Assembly: GCA_937920485.1 (NCBI GenBank)
Contig: CALETL010000002.1
Location: forward strand, 1 to 12,547
Direction of reading: 5' to 3'
DNA length: 12,547 nucleotides
Origin: an uncultured Phycisphaerae bacterium
GTDB taxonomy: Bacteria > Planctomycetota > Phycisphaerae > Sedimentisphaerales > Anaerohalosphaeraceae
The translations under genes and the position numbers were made by a program. Under the pieces are notes generated by a model. It ran no database searches and was not told where the DNA came from. It saw only the letters and a list, made by a program, of their open reading frames with translations. Shown here piece after piece: positions 7,410 through 12,547 of this stretch (positions are counted from its first letter, which is position 1; each line of letters starts with the position of its first letter).

Positions 7410-8477
7410 CTACAATGCCCTCATTGCAAGGCCTGTGGCAACGGCAAACACAGGTCCGTTTTTCTTCAATTCCTCGTTCAGGCCGGCACTAATGCTGTCT
7501 TTGATGGTCAAAAACGGATTCAGCATCTCAACCGGTACCGACAATGCGTCCGTCAAAAATTCCACAAACGCATCAATTAAAGCAAAGCCGCCGCACAAAA
7601 AGATGCGGTCCACACCCGATTTCTTTTCCTGGAATGAATAGAACCGCAGTGTTTCATTAATCGCGTTGGCCAATGGAACAACCGCGTTGTTCATCGCCAG
7701 CAGCAGATTGTTGTCCAACTGCCCGGACGCTTGCTCCTGAGCAAGCATCTGCCAAATCTCTTTTTCAGTTAGTTTCAGTTCACCACTGATTTGTTTGATG
7801 ATTTCACCGCTGGCGGTATTAATATCCCGCACAAACGGCAAACCGTCATGTCCGTAAACAAGAACATTGGTTTGCAACCCGCCGATATCGATCACAGCAA
7901 CCGTTTCCTGTTTATCTAACGTTTTCAATTCATTGAGGCAGTTCAACAGAGCTAAAGCGTTGACGTCAACCATAACGGCCTTTGCTCCCGCTTCAGCTAA
8001 CAACTTTTCTGATTCTTCGATCACTCGCTGTGTCGCTACTGCCATCACACCTCGGCGTGGCTGGGCCTTGGAAGCTGATTTGGTCTGACCGGTTGCGATC
8101 AGTTGATAATCTAAAACACTTTGCTGCATATCCAGCGGACATACTTGCTGGGCCTCCATTTGTACGGCCTGTCCAACAGCCTGATCCGGAAGCGGCGGGA
8201 AGGTAAACCCGCGAACGATGACTTCCGGTCCCGAAATCCCACAAATGATATTTTTACTCTTCAGATTTGCTTTCGCTAAACAGGATTTGACTGCATCGGC
8301 ACGGCTCTGCCGCTGTTGTTTTTCATCGTTCGGACATGGAGCAATCTGTTCTGCACAAGCGCTGACCAGGGCATATCCGTCTTCGACCTTCTCCAGTTGG
8401 ACCAGCTTGACCGCGGACGTCCCGATGTCCATGCCGGCCAACTCAATTTTTTGATGATTTAATAAGTTCAATCCCAT
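7410..8477 (-). CDS. pilM: PilM, actin-like pilus assembly protein
   Basis: PilM is a cytoplasmic, ATP-binding, actin/FtsA-fold protein that binds the PilN tail and forms the cytoplasmic ring of type IV pilus machines. The 355-residue product has the phosphate-1 motif GMDIGTSAVK (15-24), the phosphate-2 motif AVIDIGGLQTNVLV (194-207) and the adenosine motif FLCGGFALI (293-301), in the right order and spacing. A PLDMQQSVLDYQ segment (114-125) matches the family's 1C-like subdomain. Length is normal for PilM. I prefer the ATG at 8477 because AAGGA (8486-8490) is eight bases upstream; the ATG at 8486 would have the same AAGG directly touching it. It begins shortly after the PilX-like gene stop at 8489 and is followed two bases later by pilN. 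Confidence 0.93.
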   Translation of the reverse strand: MGLNLLNHQKIELAGMDIGTSAVKLVQLEKVEDGYALVSACAEQIAPCPNDEKQQRQSRADAVKSCLAKANLKSKNIICGISGPEVIVRGFTFPPLPDQAVGQAVQMEAQQVCPLDMQQSVLDYQLIATGQTKSASKAQPRRGVMAVATQRVIEESEKLLAEAGAKAVMVDVNALALLNCLNELKTLDKQETVAVIDIGGLQTNVLVYGHDGLPFVRDINTASGEIIKQISGELKLTEKEIWQMLAQEQASGQLDNNLLLAMNNAVVPLANAINETLRFYSFQEKKSGVDRIFLCGGFALIDAFVEFLTDALSVPVEMLNPFLTIKDSISAGLNEELKKNGPVFAVATGLAMRAL

Positions 8478-8485
8478 AACTGTCA

Positions 8486-8490
8486 TCCTT
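8486..8490 (-). promoter_or_regulatory. ribosome binding site that decides the pilM start
   Basis: AAGGA is eight bases before the ATG at 8477 and overlaps the alternative ATG at 8486-8484, so only the downstream ATG is well placed. Confidence 0.6.
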
Positions 8491-9733
8491 ATCGTTCGTT
8501 CCAGCGGTTGATCACAAACCGCACCCCTTCGTCATACACCGAAATCGTTTTTAGCGATGCGTCATATAAAAATTTCGCCGGGTTCTTCAATTCAAAATTA
8601 TTAGTAACAAAGGATCCGTAAATATCACCTCCGGAAAACACCGTCAAGTCCGCGTCCGGAGCATAGATCACGCCGTAAAACTCACCTTTTGCTTTGATGT
8701 CGATTGCCTGCCCCAACGGACCCGTACCATATAACTTAAACGTGGAAGGGATGCTGGTTTCATTATTGATTCCCGAGTCATTATCCGAAGCCCAGTCGCC
8801 GTCCAGATAGATGGTCAGCTTGGCGTTTTTACTGGCATCCAGAATGATCTCCGAGTTCTGTCCCATACCGATATCGCCGGTGACATACAGCGTACAGTCC
8901 CCGATCACTCGCAAAGTCGTCCCGTTTTTCATTCCTATTTCAGAAAAACGGCCCGTGGCAGGATAATCTCCACCGGGACCGATCGTTTTTTCACCATTTT
9001 TGATAGCGATCTCTGTATCCGGCCCAAATAGTGACGGCGGCGAAACCGTAGGAAACTCCACAGCGGAACTGAGGGAATAACTTCTGTCGATGGTGGCTCC
9101 AAGATCCTTGATCACAGTGGACGTATCACCGCCAACACCGACAACTACATCACCGTCAACCACAACACCGTTATTTAGAATAATCCTGTCATCTTCGATA
9201 CTGCTGGTTCCGATAACTGCTTTTTCATCGCAGTCCGCCGGATCCATTGAGATGGTCGAATCAATCGTATCGACAACAGTACCGGACTTCAGGGTAATGC
9301 TGTCGCGGCACTGGATCGCATTTTCAAATAACCCTTTCAGCCGCAGCGTTGCGTTGATGGTACGGGTCCGATTTCTGTCCGACCCGACTGAAACGATCCT
9401 GTATCCGCCTGTCGCATCGTATGCCGTCTTGACCGAGTAAATCGAGTCCGAGAAGGGCAGAGCCGCATTGCTGACGTACGGTGTAGTGCTGGCGGACCAT
9501 TTTCCTGCCATCACGGCATTGTTGATTTCCTGAACGGCCCGTTCTATACCGGCATCCGCTGCAGAACGCGACATCATATCCTGAACCTGGTTGATGGATG
9601 TAACACGGGATTGGGTTCCCAGAGCCAACAGCCCGGTTCCGATAATAAAACTGATCAGAACAACTAACAAAACCAGGACCAGTATGGATCCTGATTTTCT
9701 GCTCGATATTCGTTTTTTTTTCTTTTTATTCAT
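8489..9733 (-). CDS. PilX/GspK-like minor pilin-type protein with β-helix-like C-terminal domain (copy 1)
   Basis: A 414-residue protein. After a very basic start (MNKKKKKRISSRKSG) comes a hydrophobic helix (about 16-39) beginning at a possible prepilin peptidase site G15-S16. Glu at mature position 5 is absent, as in GspK. The motif AADAGIERA (58-66) resembles the PilX N-terminal region. The rest (about 140-400) is Gly-, Asp-, Val- and Ile-rich with regularly spaced short strands, VDGDVVVGVGGD (192-203), LYVTGDIG (282-289), and the pair IYAPDADLTV and GGDIYGSFV (356-376), suggesting a right-handed β-helix or bactofilin-like fold. I recall similar domains annotated as an unnamed (DUF) family but cannot check. 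The paralogue lies two genes upstream. GAGG is six bases before the ATG. Cysteines at 142, 168 and 280 have no counterpart in copy 2. It probably sits at the pilus tip or on the surface; this role is inferred. Confidence 0.8.
   Translation of the reverse strand: MNKKKKKRISSRKSGSILVLVLLVVLISFIIGTGLLALGTQSRVTSINQVQDMMSRSAADAGIERAVQEINNAVMAGKWSASTTPYVSNAALPFSDSIYSVKTAYDATGGYRIVSVGSDRNRTRTINATLRLKGLFENAIQCRDSITLKSGTVVDTIDSTISMDPADCDEKAVIGTSSIEDDRIILNNGVVVDGDVVVGVGGDTSTVIKDLGATIDRSYSLSSAVEFPTVSPPSLFGPDTEIAIKNGEKTIGPGGDYPATGRFSEIGMKNGTTLRVIGDCTLYVTGDIGMGQNSEIILDASKNAKLTIYLDGDWASDNDSGINNETSIPSTFKLYGTGPLGQAIDIKAKGEFYGVIYAPDADLTVFSGGDIYGSFVTNNFELKNPAKFLYDASLKTISVYDEGVRFVINRWNER
9713..9721 (-). repeat. 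nine-A homopolymer near the start of the PilX-like gene
   Basis: Nine T's on the given strand make codons 5-7 of the PilX/GspK-like copy 1 a run of nine A's within the poly-lysine start. Such tracts are prone to replication or transcription slippage. Confidence 0.7.
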
Positions 9734-9811
9734 TCTAAACCTCGCTTATCGGACCTATTTCGTCCACAGTCCATTCCACAATACTATCGTCCCTGCCGCA
9801 ACGCCACTTAA

Positions 9812-10333
9812 CTACTCATTATGTAAAATTGCGGTCGAAACAACTGTCGTCGCCTCACGGCCGTCATCCAGCGCCAGCTTCATTTCAATGCCGCCGCTGA
9901 TGGGCTTAAACTCCAGATCCACCACATTGGAGGCCAGCAAAACTTCTGCCAGGATATCTTTTTTGATACCCGCCTCGAGCTGGCCATGCTGAATATACAT
10001 TTCCGAGGGCTCATTGGCTGAACGGTAAAACCGTGCATACCGATCCAGATCTGTCGATGTCAGCCAGTTGTCATAGTAATAAACCGTGATGTCATCGAGC
10101 CCGTTAAAATGATAAATGGACCGCGATGCTTTACGGATTACTTTGTCGAATGCAGTCTTGGTCATCATCGCATCCGCGGCGGCACCACCGTGAACCTTGG
10201 CATAAGAGTCCATCCAGCCCCGCTGCGTATCTACCATGACTATGCCAATCGTCAGGACAAGAATGGAACTGACCGCAATCGCTAAAACCAGCTCTGTGAT
10301 CGTAAATCCCAAATAACCTTTTATCCGTTTCAT
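9812..10333 (-). CDS. PilW-like minor prepilin (copy 1)
   Basis: A 173-residue type IV prepilin-like protein. The short basic leader MKRIKGYLG is followed by FTITELVLAIAVSS (10-23): cleavage between G9 and F10 would leave F1 and E5, both classic. The hydrophobic helix runs to about residue 33. The globular part includes AFDKVIRKAS and YARFYR and ends in HNE; a PilW-like protein at the right edge has the same landmarks (AFDAVCRKAS, YARFYQ, HND), so the two are paralogues. Minor pilins of the PilV/W/X or GspI/J/K sets prime pilus assembly and sit at the tip; by order and size this one fits PilW/GspJ. It lies 19 bases after the PilV-like stop. The 78 bases before the next gene hold only that gene's SD site. 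Confidence 0.82.
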   Translation of the reverse strand: MKRIKGYLGFTITELVLAIAVSSILVLTIGIVMVDTQRGWMDSYAKVHGGAAADAMMTKTAFDKVIRKASRSIYHFNGLDDITVYYYDNWLTSTDLDRYARFYRSANEPSEMYIQHGQLEAGIKKDILAEVLLASNVVDLEFKPISGGIEMKLALDDGREATTVVSTAILHNE

Positions 10334-10352
10334 AACAATCCCGCTTCCTCGA

Positions 10353-10832
10353 TTACGTTTGGGTTTGGGTTAACGTTGACAAGTGAAACTGCTGTCTCAT
10401 TTGTTTGCTGTCCTGCCACATCAGCACCACATGCAGTAGTCGCGCATTGGGAACATCAGTAGAGTTTTGATACATCAGATTCGCCTGAAACTGACGGCCT
10501 TCAATCTCAACCTGATAGTTTCCCAGATGCAGGGCTCCGGAAGGCGATGTTGCCTTGAGAACTGCTAAGCTTACAGGCAGAATCTGAAAATGGTCGTCAA
10601 AGCTCTGTTGTGTTGGATCAAAATCATCCGCTCCTTTCCGGGCTCGCCAGGCCTCTGAGATCGCAACAGCGGCCCGTGCCGCCAGAAGCTGTGTTTCCGC
10701 CCGTTCAGCACTCAGGACCGAAAAATAACGAAAACCCATGATCCCGCTAAATGTGATCATCAGGATCAGCATGACAACGAGACATTCGACCAATGTGAAT
10801 GCCTGTGTTTTATTTTGACGTCTTAACTTCAT
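10353..10832 (-). CDS. PilV/GspI-like minor prepilin
   Basis: A 159-residue prepilin with leader MKLRRQNKTQA and mature start FTLVECLVVML (residues 12-22). It has F1 and E5, but Ala rather than the usual Gly at -1 (residue 11). The hydrophobic helix extends to about 33. After it come AERAETQLLAARAAVAI and a small globular domain. Size and order, next to PilW-like and PilX-like genes, fit PilV/GspI. The reading frame is open further upstream to an ATG at 10931, but that would overlap the preceding gene by 77 bases and bury the prepilin leader. The ATG at 10832 has GAAGGG (10842-10847) about nine bases before it and lies 22 bases past the previous stop. The C-terminus ends in TQTQT, coded by a short repeat. 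Confidence 0.8.
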   Translation of the reverse strand: MKLRRQNKTQAFTLVECLVVMLILMITFSGIMGFRYFSVLSAERAETQLLAARAAVAISEAWRARKGADDFDPTQQSFDDHFQILPVSLAVLKATSPSGALHLGNYQVEIEGRQFQANLMYQNSTDVPNARLLHVVLMWQDSKQMRQQFHLSTLTQTQT

Positions 10833-10841
10833 GTCTTTTTT

Positions 10842-10847
10842 CCCTTC
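10842..10847 (-). promoter_or_regulatory. ribosome binding site that decides the PilV-like start
   Basis: GAAGGG lies nine bases before the ATG at 10832, in the 22-base gap after the preceding stop. With the prepilin leader it fixes the start. Confidence 0.55.
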
Positions 10848-10854
10848 AGCTCGA

Positions 10855-12066
10855 TTACAGTTCTTCCCAACGGGTAATCGCAAAACGAACAAGTTTGTCA
10901 TCTTCGGTAACTTCTTTGAGGGCCTCGTCATAGTAAACCTCGCCCCCGTTCTTCAGCTCAAAATCTTCAACGATAAACGATCCGTATGCATCGCCGCTGT
11001 TTTTCACGGTCATTTCAGCATTCGGAGCGTAAACAACCGCATAGATATCTGCGGAATTCTTCAAATCGATCTCTTGGTCAGTTCCGGTCCCGTATATCAT
11101 CAGACTGGATGGAACTTTAGATTTATTATTGAACCCGGACGAATTATTCGCATTAATATCCCCGTCAAAATAAAGCTCCAGCGTCGCATCATTTTTAATT
11201 TCAATTTCGGCATTGTTTTTAAGCTCAATATCCCCGGTCACATAGAGTGTCAGATCACCGGTAACCGACAGAGTTCCGTTATTCGAAATACTGATGCTCG
11301 AATATTTTCCGCTGTCTGAGGAGTTCAGGGTAATATTGTTGCCGGAGATCGACCCCTGAGACGCCGTATAATCCGGCGGCGCGACCGACGACAAATAAAA
11401 GTCTGTCTGCAGGACAAATATTTCTCCGTTAATGCTGACATTGCTGCCGGTATTGATCACATCATCTGGCACCCCCTCTGGCCCGATAACAATGTCTCCG
11501 TCAATAGTCGTGTTGTTTTTGAGGTCGATCGCACCATCATCAGTACTTTGCGTTCCGATCTTGACGTCAACATCTGTGTCAGACGGATCACTGGAGTTGA
11601 ATCCATCCACCGTTGAACTGTTTTTCATGTTGATATTTTTTTTGGAAAAGATCGCATAATCCTGTGCGATGGGACTCGTCAGGGCAACCATCGCACGCAC
11701 CGTCTTGGTCTGATTTCCACTGCGGCCCACCGATGTGATCTGATAACCGCTCGACAGGTCCCCGCTAAAACTGACTGTATAATCAGCATTACTGGCGGTC
11801 AGCGCCTGCGAGCTATACGTAGGAACATCACCCACGGTCCAGGCACCGGCTTCCAGTTGCTCATTCATCAGGTAAAGAGCCCGTTCAATACCGGCATCTG
11901 CCGCAAACCGCGCCGAGATGCCCGAGGCACTTTTAACGGTTCGCAAACGTGCTTCCGTGCCCACCCGGATCAACGCCAGACTGGTCATGGATAACAGCAA
12001 CACAACCATTACCATCAACGCCAGGATGGCTCCTTTTCTCTTTTTATTTCTTTTTACTCTGCGCAT
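10855..12066 (-). CDS. PilX/GspK-like minor pilin-type protein with β-helix-like C-terminal domain (copy 2)
   Basis: A 403-residue paralogue of the PilX/GspK-like protein at 8489-9733. It has a basic start (MRRVKRNKKRKG), a hydrophobic helix (about 13-35) with possible cleavage at G12-A13 and no Glu at +5, the shared AADAGIERA (55-63), then a long β-rich region. The last 90 residues are roughly half identical to copy 1 by eye, with IYGTGTDQEIDLKN, VVYAPNAEMTV, GDAYGSF and FELKNGGEVYYDEALK. A degenerate rung unit such as NMKNSSTVDG, DLKNNTTIDG, ELKNNAEIEI, DLKNSADIYA and ELKNGGEVYY recurs six times. It is richer in Asn, Ser and Asp than copy 1 and has no cysteine. AAGGTG lies seven bases before the ATG, and the PilW-like stop is 13 bases upstream. 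Likely exported and pilus-associated; the exact role is unknown. Confidence 0.8.
   Translation of the reverse strand: MRRVKRNKKRKGAILALMVMVVLLLSMTSLALIRVGTEARLRTVKSASGISARFAADAGIERALYLMNEQLEAGAWTVGDVPTYSSQALTASNADYTVSFSGDLSSGYQITSVGRSGNQTKTVRAMVALTSPIAQDYAIFSKKNINMKNSSTVDGFNSSDPSDTDVDVKIGTQSTDDGAIDLKNNTTIDGDIVIGPEGVPDDVINTGSNVSINGEIFVLQTDFYLSSVAPPDYTASQGSISGNNITLNSSDSGKYSSISISNNGTLSVTGDLTLYVTGDIELKNNAEIEIKNDATLELYFDGDINANNSSGFNNKSKVPSSLMIYGTGTDQEIDLKNSADIYAVVYAPNAEMTVKNSGDAYGSFIVEDFELKNGGEVYYDEALKEVTEDDKLVRFAITRWEEL
11636..11643 (-). repeat. eight-A homopolymer inside the PilX-like copy 2 gene
   Basis: Eight T's on the given strand code for K142, K143 and part of N144. This is another possible slippage tract; the frame is intact here. 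Confidence 0.6.
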
Positions 12067-12079
12067 TTAATATCACCTT

Positions 12080-12547
12080 CTAATCATTGTGCCGAACGGA
12101 CGAACACACCACCGGCATCATATCTGCACCTATATAACTCAAAAACATCTGGACCGAGGTCCCCTGTACAGTAAATTTTAACGAATCAACATCGCTGGCA
12201 AGCTTGATGGTTGTCACCGATGCACCGTCGTCCGGCTGCCACGTTCCGGTTTCTGTTGTTCCATACTCGACAAACATGTCATCGCCGCTTTGATAAAAAC
12301 GAGCATAGTTTTCCGGCGTCGATGAAGTTGAAGAAGTATCCCAGTAGTATAATTCCAGTGAATCCCCACCCTCGTTTAAATCGTGCTTTCGAAGACTGGC
12401 CTTCCGGCACACCGCATCAAACGCCTGTTGTGCGGCAAAACTGTCAATCGCCGAGTGGCCGTATACGCGCCCGAATAATTGTCCCCAGCTTTTCTGCCCG
12501 TTTGCCAGAAGCACCCCGGCCCCCAGCGTGATAATACCAACCATCGC
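12080..12547 (-). CDS. PilW-like minor prepilin (copy 2), 5' end outside the window
   Basis: The open frame runs through the right edge, so the prepilin leader and mature N-terminus are missing; the Met coded at 12544 is probably internal, because it sits in what should be the hydrophobic helix (MVGIITLGAGVLLANG). At least 155 residues are visible. AFDAVCRKAS, ELYYWD, ENYARFYQ, a DVDSLKF strand and a C-terminal RHND align with the PilW-like protein at 9812-10333 in the same order, so the two are diverged paralogues. It stops 13 bases before the PilX-like copy 2, giving the same PilW-PilX order as the second pair. The operon therefore continues to the right. Confidence 0.75.
   Translation of the reverse strand, partial: AMVGIITLGAGVLLANGQKSWGQLFGRVYGHSAIDSFAAQQAFDAVCRKASLRKHDLNEGGDSLELYYWDTSSTSSTPENYARFYQSGDDMFVEYGTTETGTWQPDDGASVTTIKLASDVDSLKFTVQGTSVQMFLSYIGADMMPVVCSSVRHND

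Noticed and set aside
8478..8486. ATG at 8486 as pilM start
   Set aside because: The only SD-like bases touch this ATG, while they are eight bases from the ATG at 8477. The difference is only three residues.
9734..9811. Possible promoter or hairpin in the 78-base gap between the PilW-like and PilX-like copy 1 genes
   Set aside because: Only a four-pair GGAC/GTCC stem and no convincing -35/-10 pair were found; the gap holds just the SD site of the next gene.
10356..10371. GTTTGGGTTTGGGTT, a telomere-like repeat
   Set aside because: It is only about two and a half units and codes for the TQTQT end of the PilV-like protein.
10833..10931. Upstream extension of the PilV-like frame to an ATG at 10931
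   Set aside because: It would overlap the preceding PilX-like gene and put 33 extra residues before an otherwise classic prepilin leader; the SD site supports 10832.

Overview
The window reads as bacterial chromosome: densely coded, with short intergenic gaps, Shine-Dalgarno (SD) sites before most genes and moderate GC. The protein set (bacterial-type IleS, PilM/N/O, a short secretin, several minor pilins with β-helix-like domains) is diderm. The overall style reminds me of the PVC group, perhaps Planctomycetota/Phycisphaerae. That is an impression, not something the sequence proves. I see no rRNA, tRNA, CRISPR, insertion sequence or phage gene, and no gene-free stretch over 300 bases.

Left part (1-3000, + strand): a possible promoter, an SD site, and a complete ileS for isoleucyl-tRNA synthetase. 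It ends at a GC-rich hairpin that lies between two convergent transcription units and can serve as terminator for both.

Right part (3018-12547, - strand): one tightly packed operon of eleven genes, read from the right edge leftwards. First come the minor pilin-like genes: a PilW-like gene cut by the window edge, a PilX/GspK-like gene, a PilV-like gene, a second PilW-like gene and a second PilX/GspK-like gene. The assembly platform follows: PilM, PilN and PilO (actin-like cytoplasmic protein plus two inner-membrane coiled-coil proteins). Then come a ParA/Soj-type ATPase, a PilP/GspB/GspC-like bitopic protein, and last the outer-membrane secretin. Together they look like the envelope-spanning part and tip complex of a type IV pilus or type II secretion-like machine. 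The motor ATPases (PilB/PilT, GspE), platform protein PilC/GspF, prepilin peptidase and major pilin are not in the window. Some may lie upstream, since the operon runs off the right edge.

The most unusual points are a ParA-family ATPase inside the pilus operon, a duplicated PilW-PilX pair whose PilX-like members carry a repeated β-helix-like domain with an 'LKN' rung motif, and a PilP-like protein with a long Pro/Gln-rich cytoplasmic arm.
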